Positions 51,001 to 60,880 of a DNA stretch of 64,000 bases are shown here, piece by piece. Each line of letters starts with the position of its first letter. The stretch's first letter is position 1. This DNA comes from Cristatella mucedo (Eukaryota > Bryozoa > Phylactolaemata > Cristatellidae), in assembly GCA_009760855.2 (NCBI GenBank), contig WPIO01000042.1:2535001-2599000 (forward strand). The letters are read 5' to 3'. The notes under the pieces were generated by a model. It saw nothing but the letters and a program-made list of their open reading frames with translations. It had not been told where the DNA came from and made no database searches. Position numbers and translations under genes: made by a program.

Positions 51001-53578
51001 GCATGTATTACTGTCATTTGCACTTGGATAGCAGTAAGATTTATTAGATTGACAGGCGATACAACTAATTTGAGCAAAATTAGTTTCCCACAGAAACTAA
51101 AAGCTTAGCCCTCACAATGGACTCGGTTAGCATCCCTAAAGTAGCCCCTGCACTTAATCTGGGTGTCCTGGTCTTCTCGAGATAACAACGTCAGCTCCAC
51201 CGTCAAGTCTGCCAACTTTCAGCGATGTAACATTTAAAAAATGTGGTCCTGCTTAGATAAGGATACCACAGCCAAGCATGGGCATCATCTGAAGCAAGCA
51301 ACCCATAGGAAAGTCAGTGATTCACTACTTGCAGGTCTTCCTGACTGTGAAATACTATGCTAACGGTTAGTGTAAAACTCTGTTATGCAGTTAAAATCGT
51401 CTTTTGTGAAAATCCCAACTGCCGCATTATACCACATCTCACCTTTTACCTGCACTGGCTGCACATCAAGTAGAGCATCGACTTCTCAAGGTCTATGCTC
51501 GCAAGCCATGAGCTAGCTGGAGCCGACTGATGGCGCGTCATCTCCTAATTTGACGACATTCAAAGTAAACTACAACCTGCCTGCTCCTCACAGCCTTTGC
51601 TCCGTGCTCGGGCAGAGTGGTCCAAAGTGTGCCTTCTCATTTTGAAATCGAGTCTATAATGAATAACCAACGTATACGCTTCTTATTAGCACTTGTGGAA
51701 CACCTAACCGACTCTCTTTCTAGGTATTCTAAAATATATTTCTTAATTTATAGTACCTAGAAAGAGATTTGGCTCTCTTGGCGTGCTATGCAAATGTTTT
51801 GTATCCTCAATATTATTATTATTATCAGGTCATGGCACTCACTCTCAAGTCCCTTCATTATACTGCTCCGGATTATACTCATCCGAAGTACTTACACATC
51901 GTACCGCCAGCTACAGTGACTAATCAGTTGACATGCTGCCTGTCCAGCATATGATAGGTGCCCAGACAGAGATTTGCCACCCTGGTTTGGCCTAGGGGGT
52001 TAAGGGGCTCGTCTTCGACGACCGAGGTCGCGGGCTCGAGCCCTGCGGCACTTGGGAAGCGTCTGGATTGAGGTTAACTTCATTGAGGGTACTATGCAAA
52101 TGAATTATATATTTACGTATATTTGGTTTTCTAGTGGCGCCATATAAATGCTCTCCTACTATTATTATCATTATTAATATTTTCCCACCGACAAATTAGA
52201 TCGTGGAGTTGACCAGACCTCGACTTTGCCTGAGGCGACTAATCAGTGACAGAGGCTGAGCGATCGCATCTCTAAAGTTTGCCAGCCGCTATATTGGGTT
52301 GGTCCATAATGGGCCCACTGTGGGCGGTGGTTGGGTCTGCCTCACCATGCATTCGGATTCAAAAGCAGACGCTGGTTGGATAGCTCCTGGCCGCCTGTCG
52401 AACCCTTCGCTAACGATACCGCCGTGCAGTCGTACGTTTGTGGCCAGGCCCACAGGCAAGAGGGGCCAGCAGGGGAGGGGGGCTTCTTCAGTCCTCTGAA
52501 ATCTACCCTGAAATGGAAATCTACCACGGATGGCGCCGAAAATGAGGCCCAGTTAGCTCTACGCACCCTTTTTGGACCTGAGGCTCCAAGGTGTTCCCTG
52601 GATGTGCCCTCCCCCCCCCCCCCGCCTAGGGCTGGTTTTTTTGAGACGCCAATCTAATTTCTTAGAGGACGGCGACTTTAAAGAACGCCTAGCGCCTCTG
52701 TTAGACTGATCTCAAGAGGCCGCACGCGAGCGGGCTGCGAGTGACACGTGCCGCGGGATGCTTCGCCAATCGAGGCTGAATTTGTTCAGCGAGTTTTACA
52801 TTTTCGCTGAATCGCTTTGTGTTTACCAGTTTTTTTTTAAACGGCTGCGAACAGATGATGAACTTTTAAATGTGCAGCCAGAACATCAGCTGCTTACGAC
52901 CACCCTTGGTCCTTTCGAATGCAAGAGACGCCACGCCGCGTAGGCGGCTCATTTCTCGACAGGCTGCGAATTTTCTTAAGCTACCGCGTTTTACGGATTC
53001 GAACCGAAGTGTCGGCACGCAGTTGCGCACCGCGGTAAATGTACCGAGATGCATTACTTCAGCGACAGGCCTCCGAGCGGGGATTTTTCGACGCCGAGGA
53101 ATCAACCAACGAGCCCGAGCCGCCGCGCGAAAGTCGGACGCGACGTCTGCGGGTGAATGCAGGCAACAGGAATTCGGCTCTCGGACACACTCCGCTGGTC
53201 AAGGCTGCCGATTAATCAATGCAGGCTCTAGGAAAGACGTAGGAGCTGTACTTACGGATGACACGGGTATTTAAATGGGTATTTCAAGCTCGCATCGAGC
53301 ATTGCTAGTCGCCGGACCCACCGCGGTCCACCGCACGCAAGCAGCGGCACAAATAGCACCCAGCCGCAAAGCACGAGAACGTGCCGGAGCCTGCCACTGC
53401 ATATGCTGCCGTGCTCGCGCTAGAGCACCTGCTCTCTATCTCAAGGCTTCGCCTCTGAATAAATAAAAAGGATACCCTAATATAATCTAAGTAGCTTTTG
53501 ATTTTTTAGATTATGCAGCTCTACGAACGTCCGACTGATCTAAGAAGTTGAACTCGGTCTCATTCAGAAGCTGGCGGC

Positions 53579-53641
<63 letters not shown>

Positions 53642-56600
53642 GAGTCAAGCGCAGCTGTTAGCGGTACTTGCACTAAGATCACCGAGGAAATGAGGTCGCT
53701 GAGGTCGCTGCACTGCTTTTTCGCTCATAATTGAAGCCCAGTGGCTGCCGTTTTTGACAAACTCTTCAGCGACCGTCCGGTCATCGGCGAGGCCGCCACC
53801 GCCGCGGCCGAAAAATCTGCGCGCGCGACCTCGCGCGCGCCGCAGCGCGCGCGCAGATCGTGACACCGCGTCGCGCTGCGCTCTTACGTCGGGCTGGTAC
53901 TCCACTTCGGCGCCAGTCCTGCTCGGCGCGTCATCGGTCTCGATAATTACGACTGCGCCCGCGCCGCCGAGTCGGACGCTCTGCGGACTGGACGGCAGCG
54001 TGATGCCTTGCCGCTGCTGCGGGAACCGCACTGCAGCGGCGGCAGGCTTGGAAGGGTCGGCGTCGCACGCCGCCGCCAGGCCCATGCCGCCGAGCAGGTC
54101 GTCAGTGTCGTCGGAGAAAATCGCCGGCCAGTCATCGCCAGCGTCGTCGTCGTCGCCGCGGCCGACGCTGCCGCTCCTCGCTGGGCCGCTCTGCTTCGCG
54201 CTGCCGCGTCCGCCGCCGGCGCGATCGACGACGAAGCCGCTTCCACCGGGAGCTTTCTCTTGCACGCCGAGCTCCGTCATCTGCGGCGCTCCTGTGCGGT
54301 CGCGAACGATAAAGAACCGAGTAGCGCCGCCGCGGGCACGCCTGATCAAACTTTTTCCAGTTGCTCTCGCGAAAACAGCTGCCGAAACCGCAGCCGCAGG
54401 CCGGATTCGCCGCGGACTGCTACGGACGGGTCAGCGAAGCGCAGCGCTCCTGCCGCCGCGCGCTCCTGCCGCCGCGTCAAAGCGAGGCTTCGCCGCCACC
54501 GCATCGCCTCCTCACCCGACGTCAGGTCGGCTGTCGGCTCTCGCAGCGTCGCCGTCTTCGGAGCGCCGTGGCCGCGAAGAACGTCGAGCCAGCGGCGGAG
54601 GTCGTCGGCGCTGTCGGCGGCAAAATGCAGCGACTTGCCGCCGCCGGGTGCGGCCGGGCAAAGCTTGAAGCTGCCGGCGGCGCCGCCGCCGACCCCGCCG
54701 GCGCGAGCTCTCCTAGCTTTGGCGTCGTCGGCGGTCGTCTCGGTAACCACGCAGGCTCGCAGCTCCACCTGCAGCGCCGGCGGCTGCTCGCCGCCGCCGC
54801 CGGAATGGCCGCCGGCATCCTTGTAGCCAAGCAGCGTGCCGCCAACGACCTTGCAGTGCAGCTTCGACCACTTGAGAAGGCCGCGGTGGTACAGGCAGCC
54901 TTCAATTTGGGCTGCGCTCGCCATGCCGCCAACCAGTAGCGCCTTGACGCGGTCGCTGCTCGTCGGGCGCTGCTGCCTGGCGCCGAACAGCGCCGACGCC
55001 GATAGGCTTATTCTGGCTCCGACGCTGCGTCGACGGACGGCGGCGTCGTCGGCCGCCGGCGGCGGCGGCGACGACGCCGGGGCGAGTACCGCCGCCGCCG
55101 CCCCTGCCGCCGCCGCCGGCAGAATAGCTCCGTCGCCGCCGTTCTCGATGACGAGGCTGCGAGCGCGGCGCTGCGCCGCCGCCGCCGAAGTCGAGCGCTG
55201 CTTGACGCGAAGCCGGACGCCACCCGGCGGCAGCGGCGGCGGCGGCTTCTTGACGAGATTGTCGCGGATGGACCGCAGCGCCGGGCTGCGCCCGAACACG
55301 CCGTCTGCAGTCGCCTTGGAAGACGGCGAAGCGGCTGGCGACGAGCCGCCGCCGCCGCCTCCTCCATTGGACCCGACGACCAGCGCCGTGGTCGGCGACA
55401 GGTACAGGCTCTGCGACGACTTGTACGACATCGACTGCCTTCGCTCCTCCGCAGAGCCGCCGCCGCCGCCGACGGTACGGCCGCGCCTCGGCAGCCGTCG
55501 TCGCGCGGGAATCGCAAAGCCGCCCAAGTCCAGCGACCAGCGCCCGGAAGTGGCAGCCGGGGCGGCGGCGGCCGTCCGAAGTTCGCCCGATTTCTGGTCG
55601 GAATCGGCGTGAGCAGCGGCTGCGGCGACGTCGTCGTTCAGCGGGTAGGCCGACCCGAACGGAGTGCCCGCGGCGGCGGCCGCAGCCGCCGAGGATGGCT
55701 CGGCCGCCGCCCCTTCGGGCGGCTGGCGCTGGCGCTCGGCCAGGTCGTGCGGCAGCGGCAACTTGACGGCCTCGGCCTTGCCGCCATGTCGCGTCGCTGC
55801 CGCCGCCGTCATCGCGGAGGCGGTCGATCCCCTGCGAGCGTCAGCGGAGAGGGCGAGTGCGTAGTGGCGAGCGGTGGCGGAAAGGGCCCGGAGCGCGGCG
55901 TCGTGCAGCGGCGGCGGCATAAGAGCCGCGCGGCCGCAGCCGCCGCGTCGTGCAGCGGCGGCCACGCCGCAGCGGCACTCACTTGAGCGCTTCAAGTAGA
56001 TCCTGCAGCCTGAGGCGCGACGCACGGGACAGGCAGTCGGACCATTTCTGCATGTCTTCCTGCGTCTTGCAGGAGAAAGTGTATCGGTCGCCCGCGCCGC
56101 ACACGGTGAACCGGTAGCTGCGAGAGGAGGATGCGGATGTTTCGTCATATATCGCACTGCGCTCTCTTATTGGTGGTTCGGCCGAAGCTGCGAAAGGCAC
56201 CCTCGCGGCAATTGCGGCGACGCCGGAAGATGATCTCGCGGCGGCGGCGAACGACGATCGGCCTGAACGCTCTGCGCCGCCGGTCGCGAAGGCGACCGTC
56301 GCTGCCGCTTTGCATCCCGCGCGCGCCGCGCCAGAGAGCAGACAGCGAGCAGAGCAGAGCGAGCGTACCCGCTGTTCTGAGCTGTTGGCTCCTCCAGCAC
56401 GTACTTGTCGGTGAGGACGATCGCCGGCGCGGCCAGCTCGTCCGCGTCGCCCGCCGACCGGAACAGGGCAAGGAATGCGTCGCACAGGACGGCGTAGCAC
56501 CTGCAGCCGCCGCCGGCGACGTCGCCCGCGTCGATGCCGCCGCCGAGGCGTCGGCTCAGCCAGCCCTCGAGGTCGGGCTCGACGAGGTCGCGCCGGTAGA

Positions 56601-57818
56601 CGAGCAGCGCCGATGCGGCCGTCGTCACCGTGGCCGCTGCGAGGCTGGCCTTCAGCTCGGCCGAGAACGCGTCGAGCCGCGCGCGAACCACTCGCGGCGC
56701 CGCGGCCGGCAGCACGCAGAGGCCGCGCGCGCGGCACTTGCACGCGGCCTTGTCCTCGGCCGTCGCGGCGGCGCCGCTCCGCTGGACGAGGCTCTGCAAT
56801 GGACACCGCGGCGGCACGGGCCGCTGACGCGTCGGTCGCCGAACATCGCCATCTCCGCACGCGCGCGCGAACGACGAGCGAGCGAGTCTCGCTCTTACTT
56901 TCGCTGTCTGATGTCACGAAAGAGCCGTTCGAAAGAAGAGAAGAGAAAAGTGAAAAAATGAAAGAAAAACTTTGTCGTTTCGCGTCGGCTTCAGAAGCTA
57001 GCGCCGCACGACAAACATTCTCTTTCCGCTACCACTACCCGCGGTTCGCTCGGCTCTGAAGCAGAAGCAGCCGACGCGTTCGGCCGCATCCTCCCATTGA
57101 CGTCTCGCGAAGCCGCAACAACGCTCCGTTACACCTCGGCAGCGGAACCAACAGCACCCGGAGTCGCGACGCTAGCGCGCGCCCATCCAATCGGCGGCCT
57201 TTTACTAAAACCCAGACTGACCAAGACACGGCGATGGCTGCCTGGAAACACGTCTACGCGTCGTTGCTTTCTAAAAAAGCATCGGCACAGTGCCAAGAAA
57301 GAGATCCAGTTCTCCGAGGGCGCTATATCAAATGTATTAGTTACTTTATTTATTTTTAGCTATTATTCATTATTTACTTTCCGCTTTTTCGTGCAAGATT
57401 GCAACGCTGGCTCGCTGTCTCACGAATGGCGGCCGCGGAGTCGCGCCGATCGGCAGCGGACCGAGGGCGAGTCCACTTTTCGGCTCCCGCGTCGTCGAAG
57501 CAGCTAGCAACTTTGAGGCTGGCGCGCGACTGCAACAATCCGCTGATTTTACGACGAGCGTCGAGCAGACGACCGTAACTCCTTGAGGGTCGCCCTTTGC
57601 ATGACGAGCCGCGCCGAGTGAGCGATCGCTCTAGATAGTAGATATAGTGCTCGGCCGCCGGCTCACCTTGATGAAGCTGACGGGATCGTGATAGAACTTG
57701 ATGAAGTCGAGATTGTCTATCAGTTCGAGCTTCTTGAGCATCGTCGGCGCCGACAGCGTCTCGGCAGCCAGCGCATCGTTGAGGAAGTCCGACACCTTTT
57801 TAAGGAAGATGTCGAGAC
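38571..57818 (-). CDS. Unassigned double-PH, coiled-coil adaptor protein (AFAP1-like layout); 5' end not found
   Basis: Exons in transcript order: 57818-57667, 56793-56369, 56117-55983, 55831-54516, 54291-53888, 49556-49350, 46829-46719 (less sure), 41262-41049, 39025-38571. All joins keep frame and give 1,138 residues plus a split codon. Order: helical LDIFLKKVSDFLNDAL and IDNLDFIKFYHDPVSFIK; PH domain 1 (EPDLEGWLSRR, YAVLCDAFLALF, YRFTVCGAGDRYTFSCKTQE, DMQKWSDCLSRAS); a long Ala/Gly/Ser/Pro linker with KKPPPPLPPG; PH domain 2 (IEGCLYHRGLLKWSKLHCKV to DDLRRWLDVLRG); an acidic patch (DDDDAGDD, SDDTDDLL); a coiled coil (RDDLDQRQMSLQRRQNVLQD, MIKEKERLQAVL); a second helix; polyalanine. PH domains often bind phosphoinositides, so a membrane- or actin-linked adaptor is plausible. 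Two PH domains plus a C-terminal coil recall AFAP1, but I see no diagnostic identity. No catalytic domain seen. Confidence 0.75.
38693..38755. repeat. Pure (CAG)21 trinucleotide repeat in coding DNA
   Basis: 21 uninterrupted CAG units on the plus strand, CTG/GCT on the coding minus strand, read as alanine. Confidence 0.97.
39303..39485 (-). mobile_element. SINE-2 copy, complete
   Basis: Reverse orientation: AGCTGATTTAACAGCCTCTT, TTTGTATAGCAACAGAAGAG, CTTTACGGCTATCACCACCG, GGATTCGAACCCACGACCTC (box B), GCCTTACCTAGTGTGCCATC (box A). The tRNA-like head includes the palindrome ACGACCTCGG...CCGAGGTCGT. Confidence 0.92.
39637..39778 (+). mobile_element. SINE-2 copy, head truncated
   Basis: CACGACCTCGGTCCCGAGGT, CGTGGGTTCGATTCCTGTAG (box B), GGCGATCCTTTATCGC, GGTGGTGATAGCCGTAAAGG, ACAAAAAGAGGCTGTTAAGT, CAGCTAGGATT. 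Box A is missing. It faces the copy at 39303. Confidence 0.9.
39982..40085 (+). mobile_element. LINE-A 3' tail fragment
   Basis: GGAAATAATCATGCTTCCTT, TGCAACAAATGTAAAGCGCC, TAGAAAGAGATTGAGATATC, TGAGGGTGCTTTATCAGG, then TTATTATCATTATTAA. Confidence 0.75.
40135..40278. repeat. 16-bp minisatellite
   Basis: Unit GCGAGGCTGAGCGAGA in four clear copies, flanked by diverged units (GCAGACTGAGTGAGG). Confidence 0.9.
40797..40967 (-). mobile_element. SINE-2 copy, diverged
   Basis: Reverse: CAACAGCCCTATTTCTATAA, CGGTAGAAGAGCCTTGGCAG, GCAGTATTCGAACCCACGAC (box B), CTGCGCTAAGACCGTGTGGT (head). Confidence 0.75.
41049..41262 (-). CDS. Double-PH gene exon H: second helix
   Basis: Acceptor AAATTGCAG, donor GTTAGT, phase 0 to 1. 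Encodes LGRFSQPKAATRRLEQLR, a Gly/Ser/Ala spacer, then DDAKQLQRCSMNDITLLRQH and MEGLKDKMRCIDR, amphipathic and probably coiled. Confidence 0.75.
44162..44318 (-). mobile_element. SINE-1 copy
   Basis: Reverse: TATTCGTATAGCACCTTAAG, AGAACCTAGTCTCTGTTCAG, CAAATGCATTCACCTTGACC, GCACCTTAACCACTGGACTA (box A). Box B is worn. Confidence 0.85.
45036..45142. repeat. (GA)n microsatellite
   Basis: GA run with GATA and GGGA interruptions; upstream purine-rich DNA from 44850. Confidence 0.95.
45572..45710 (+). mobile_element. SINE-2 copy
   Basis: GTTGTGGGTTCGAATCCTGC (box B), GAAATCCTTTATTGCAAACT, ATACAAACGAGGCTGTTAAA, TCAGCTAATATCAC. Confidence 0.85.
46240..46496 (+). mobile_element. LINE-A 3' end, well preserved
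   Basis: From GCATTTAGTGGGTCCCTGTG through TGCATGCTGCCACTAACCAC, CATGATTTTACTTACCATTC, AAAGCGCCTAGAGAGAGATT to an ATT tail. Nearly identical to 47448-47703. Confidence 0.88.
46719..46829 (-). CDS. Double-PH gene exon G (possible)
   Basis: Acceptor TTCTGCAG, donor GTCAGC, 37 codons, phase 0 to 0, so it can be kept or skipped. Encodes GKYGKQPLTESLADAGCRQP, TSPI, seven Ser, RHSATQ. KYGK recalls the YKYGKNR block before the AFAP1 coil, a short and weak resemblance. The other frames are open too. Confidence 0.45.
47330..47705 (+). mobile_element. LINE-A 3' end with last ORF2 codons
   Basis: Plus-strand reading LPRDRTPP then QVWTGLPQGT, followed by KHTYLGQ, the usual LINE end (FK--LKT-LF). The common tail ends TTTATCAAGTGCATTATTAT, TATCATTATTATTATTAG. 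Confidence 0.85.
48178..48348 (-). mobile_element. SINE-2 copy, complete
   Basis: Reverse: AGCTGATTTAACAGCCTCTT, TTTGTATAGCGACAGAAGAA, GCAGGATTCGAAGCCACGAC (box B), CACCTTACCTAGTGAGCCAT (head). Confidence 0.92.
48494..48640 (-). mobile_element. SINE-2 copy, degenerate
   Basis: Reverse: AGCTGAGTTAACAGCCCCAA, GGCTATCACCACAGATCGCA, GGGCGATAATGGATCATC. Box B is worn. Confidence 0.65.
49350..49556 (-). CDS. Double-PH gene exon F: coiled coil
   Basis: Acceptor CTTTGCAG, donor GTGAGG, 69 codons, phase 0 to 0. A Ser-rich start (SSVHSLRSPSIDDDSFANAV) leads into RDDLDQRQMSLQRRQNVLQD, MIKEKERLQAVLASEK, a heptad-like charged helix. Confidence 0.8.
49716..49882 (-). mobile_element. SINE-2 copy
   Basis: Reverse: AGCTGGTTTGACAGCCTCTT, CTCTATAGCGGCAGAAGAGC, CAGGATTTGAAACCACGACC (box B), CACCTTACCTAGCAACGTAC. 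Confidence 0.9.
50318..50462 (-). mobile_element. SINE-2 copy, degenerate
   Basis: Reverse: GAGCTGATTGAACTTCCTCT, AGAGCTTTGGCGGCTATCAT, GCAGGACTCGAACCTACGAT (box B), CACCTCACCCCTGGGC. Confidence 0.65.
51400..51835 (+). mobile_element. LINE 3' fragment with common tail
   Basis: Plus strand: TTTACCTGCACTGGCTGCACATC (reading LHWLHI) and, after worn DNA, the tail AGTACCTAGAAAGAGATTTG, GCTCTCTTGGCGTGCTATGC, TATTATTATTATTATC. Confidence 0.65.
51974..52122 (+). mobile_element. SINE-1 copy
   Basis: CACCCTGGTTTGGCCTAGGG (box A region), GGTCGCGGGCTCGAGCCCTG (box B), GGATTGAGGTTAACTTCATT, GAGGGTACTATGCAAATGAA. Confidence 0.88.
53584..53637. repeat. (TA)n microsatellite, about 26 units
   Basis: Uninterrupted run in intron E-F. 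Confidence 0.97.
53888..54291 (-). CDS. Double-PH gene exon E: acidic region
   Basis: Acceptor CCGCACAG, strong donor GAC|GTAAGA, enters with 2 nt, leaves phase 0. Encodes PQMTELGVQEKAPGGSGFVV, GRGDDDDAGDDWPAIFSDDT, DDLLGGMGLAA, ending EVEYQPD. Open frame continues to 53645 but is taken as intron because the donor is strong and the phase fits exon F. Confidence 0.7.
54516..55831 (-). CDS. Double-PH gene exon D: linker and PH domain 2
   Basis: Acceptor GCTCGCAG, donor GTGAGG, 1316 nt, very GC-rich. A linker of about 290 residues (GGKAEAVKLPLPHDLAERQ, SMSYKSSQSLYLSPTTA, NLVKKPPPPLPPGGVRLRVK) precedes PH domain 2: IEGCLYHRGLLKWSKLHCKV, GGTLLGYKD, FKLCP, KSLHFAADSADDLRRWLDVL. The invariant Trp is in DLRRW. 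The polyproline run could bind SH3, WW or EVH1 domains (inference). Confidence 0.82.
55983..56117 (-). CDS. Double-PH gene exon C: PH domain 1, second half
   Basis: Acceptor CTCTCGCAG, donor GTGAGT. Encodes YRFTVCGAGDRYTFSCKTQE, DMQKWSDCLSRASRL, QDLLEAL(K). The W in DMQKW is the invariant tryptophan of the PH C-terminal helix. Confidence 0.85.
56369..56793 (-). CDS. Double-PH gene exon B: PH domain 1, first half
   Basis: Acceptor CCATTGCAG, donor GTACGC, phase 0 to 2. An N-terminal helix-rich part (VRARLDAFSAELKASLAAAT) is followed by DLVEPDLEGWLSRRL, CRCYAVLCDAFLALFRS and PAIVLTDKYVLEEPT, strands 1 to 4 of a PH fold. Confidence 0.8.
57290..57358 (+). mobile_element. LINE/SINE 3' tail fragment
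   Basis: CAGTGCCAAGAAAGAGATCC, AGTTCTCCGAGGGCGCTATA, TCAAATGTATTAGTTA, in the intron before exon B. Confidence 0.7.
57667..57818 (-). CDS. Double-PH gene exon A: helical segment
   Basis: Acceptor TTCTTTAG, donor GTGAGC, 2 nt plus 50 codons, leaves phase 0. Encodes LDIFLKKVSDFLNDAL, TLSAPTMLKKLELIDN, LDFIKFYHDPVSFIK. It needs an upstream exon ending in phase 1. The sequence is well formed and unlike its low-complexity neighbours, so it is probably a conserved region. Confidence 0.8.
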
Positions 57819-58603
57819 CTAAAGAAAAGTGGCGTCGCTGAATCATCGCTGAATCGTCGCATTCGCCGCTCGGCAGCTTCGACACTGGCGCGCCGCTGTA
57901 GATCCGGGAGCCGATCGTAAGGCAGACGAACCAGAGACGAACTCGCTTTTTTCATTCTAAGCGCGGCCGCGCTGCGAATCGAGCGAACGTAAGCGCGAGT
58001 ACCAACAGGTGGCGCTGCACGAATACGCTGCCGCAGCGGTAGCGGATGTGGCCTGGGATTCTCGTAAATAGCTTGTCGTGTCGGCCCCGTGGGCTGCTGC
58101 TGCTCGTCTTTCTTCGCGAAAGAAAGTACCGAAATAGTGTTTACTTTTTTAATTGCATCCTTTGTATTATTACTACGCAGCCGTTATTACTACGCCGTTC
58201 AATAACATAGGCCGGACAATGCGAAACCTCGAGGCTGAAAACGAGTTGAAATCGTAAAACAATACCGTGTGCTACGATACTGAGCGGCGCGATAATATTG
58301 CAATAGCACCTGCCGCCTCATACCAATGAAAACAGCGCCCTGTCGAAACCAAGCAGCCGGGCGAAGGGCGTGGAGGGCTGGGGTTCGTGGGCGTCGCCTC
58401 CGGTCGCCCAGAGGTCACTGTCGGCTTAAAGAAGCAGGGAGCGGCCGCGAGAAATGGCGGAACGCCTCGAAGTTACGTCGGGCCCTGCTACGGCTGCACT
58501 GTGGCAGGCACACTAAAAATTCACACCGGGCTATCGGGAGAGGGGACGCGACAGCAGCGCGGATTGTGCCTACACGCGAGAGCAGCTCGCGTGGAGGCAC
58601 ACG

Positions 58604-58604
58604 C

Positions 58605-58677
<73 letters not shown>
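58604..58677. repeat. (CA)n microsatellite
   Basis: About 36 CA units, followed at once by the LINE-B 3' end. Confidence 0.97.
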
Positions 58678-58680
<3 letters not shown>

Positions 58681-58685
58681 GCAGG

Positions 58686-58768
58686 AGCTTATACAAAACT
58701 CTCCTGCGTAACACCCACATAGTCTTTATGGCTTTGTGGAGTTACAGGCGGAGAACATTACATTATAA
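58686..58768 (+). mobile_element. LINE-B 3' terminal fragment
   Basis: CTTATACAAAACTCTCCTGC, GTAACACCCACATAGTCTTT, ATGGCTTTGTGGAGTTACAG, GCGGAGAACATTACATTATA. Same end as 20500-20578. Confidence 0.75.
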
Positions 58769-59671
58769 CATAATGGATTAGCTGGGAGGGTGTAGGCTCC
58801 ATCGACGTCATCCAGGTCAGGAATAAGAAAGACGCTGGCTCTGCAGCTGCGACAGCTCAGCTACACATCGCTGTCATCAACTACTAGGGTGACCAAGCCA
58901 ACCGTGGGCGCGTCTACTTACCCGAGTTCAAATAATACCGCACTACCAAATTGCAAAGGCCAACTGAGAGTCTTCGTAACCCCGTCGAGTCATCAATGGA
59001 ATGGCTCACTGAGAGGCAATCGAGGCGTCAACCCATCCGACCGTATGGAAAATAGCAACATTACAACGGAGTCGTACCTGCTAAGAAAACCAAGATACCA
59101 CAAAACTATACTATCCGGATGAAATATGTATAGCTACTCCCTCTTATTGTCTATAATCATACATACCTGTAGCTATATGGCAGGTACATTTCTGAACATA
59201 AGCACATTTATATACGGATTTACACATATTAATACACTGATATGTACGTAAGTGCGAGCGCCGTGCAAACCCCAAGCACCCCGGGGTGAGGAATGACTCA
59301 CTCGGGTCGGAAACTACACCTGCGGCCGCCCGGTCGGCGGGCTACCGGCGAGCCACACTGGTGTGCGTACGACGGCCGAGTTTTTCTCAACATTTTTAGG
59401 ACATACGTGCACGTACTCTGTGTTCGCGCGCGACTCTAAATTTGCATCTAAATTCAGCGGGCGCACGTGTGGGCAGAAATTGCTCTGAAAATTAATGATT
59501 GAAACCCGTTCTGCAAGAAAAAAATATGGTCACCAACCAAACGAACCGGCGTTTGCAGCCGCTGCTAGATCGAGCGAGCTCGCAACAACAGTAGTCGGGT
59601 GAATAATTAATCGACAAATCCGTTCGCAAACGACGCTGGTATAAAAGCAGCCCAGTACGATATATATAATT

Positions 59672-59810
59672 AATTTATATAGCGCCCCAAGAGAACTTAA
59701 TCTCTATTCAGGCGCTTCGCATATGCCTCGGGGCTCGAGCCCACGACCTCAGCCAGACCTTGGTCGGGGCGAGCACCTTAACCGCTGGACCAAACCAGCT
59801 CGGCTGCAAT
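59672..59810 (-). mobile_element. SINE-1 copy, well preserved
   Basis: Reverse: ATATAGCGCCCCAAGAGAAC, TTAATCTCTATTCAGGCGCT, GGGGCTCGAGCCCACGACCT (box B), ACCTTAACCGCTGGACCAAA (box A). Confidence 0.92.
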
Positions 59811-60021
59811 TTCAACTGCGGCTGCTGTAGACTTTCATACTGCGCGAGTTTCGCTCGTAAGTTTCTCTAGAAGCAATTCATTTCCAAAAAGTGCATCGCT
59901 GCACACCGCTGCCCAAAGGGTGCGTATTATGCCGAGCTATCCCTGGCAGCTAATACATAAGTGGGGCAAAGCTAATTTCTGTCTCACGTCCAAACATTCC
60001 AAAGATCCTCCTTTCCTCATT

Positions 60022-60180
<159 letters not shown>

Positions 60181-60589
60181 TCTCTATCCTCTATTTCTTC
60201 ACTCGTTCCTCTCTCGTCACACGATAGCTCGGCCCCGAATCTACTACAGCCATCTCACATACACTCAACCATTTTGTCGTCGGGTTGGTTGCACACCTGC
60301 AGCACGGCAGCCCACCCCCACCGTCATGATGATGGCACACCCCTTTGGGATGTTTCGCTCATCGGGGTCATCATTCATGATTAGGGGATGGGATTTAGAA
60401 AACAAAAAGCTTAAGCATTAGCTAGAGACACGGGTGCTTGTAACACCAATTTCCATTTAACAGACATTGCAATCCTGGCTAATGTCCTGCCACTTCTGCG
60501 TGCCACCAGCTCTGCACCCTGCACCTTAGTGCAGCTGAGCTGGTGAGCTGGGTGAGTGAGCTGAGCTGGGTGTAACGATGGGATTACAA

Positions 60590-60765
60590 ACACACCCACA
60601 TACACACCCACCGCCGAGAAAGTACACACACAAACACACACACACACACACACAAACACGCACACATACACACACACAACCACGCGCGCACACACACACA
60701 GGGACCTATCACACAACACACACACACACACAAACACAGGTACGCCCGCACACACACACACACAA
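60590..60765. repeat. Interrupted (CA)n tract
   Basis: Several CA runs with CACG and AAACAC interruptions. Confidence 0.9.
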
Positions 60766-60785
60766 TCGCCCCTCGACGAAGGTTA

Positions 60786-60880
60786 CTATAATAATAATGC
60801 ACTTGATAAAGTGCCCTCAGAGAACTCAATCTCTCTCTCTAGGCGCTTTACATTGGTGGCAGTGCACAATTAGCCTATTA
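60786..60880 (-). mobile_element. LINE-A 3' tail fragment
   Basis: ATAATAATAATGCACTTGAT, AAAGTGCCCTCAGAGAACTC, AATCTCTCTCTCTAGGCGCT, TTACAT. Confidence 0.75.

Larger units (their letters stand above)
49557..53887 (-). other. Intron E-F of the double-PH gene
   Basis: Holds two SINE-2 copies, LINE remains, one SINE-1 copy, a C12 run near 52610 and a TA run. 53645-53887 is an open continuation of exon E, treated as intron. Confidence 0.55.

Noticed and set aside
54346-54515. Continuation of exon D to a stop at 54346
   Set aside because: A GTGAGG donor at 54515 joins exon E in phase and keeps the protein going; reading through ends it at once.
53754-54826. Long plus-strand frames of 272-304 codons
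   Set aside because: They lie antisense to exons D and E of the double-PH gene. The minus strand has PH motifs and matching splice phases; the plus frames are only GC-rich shadows.
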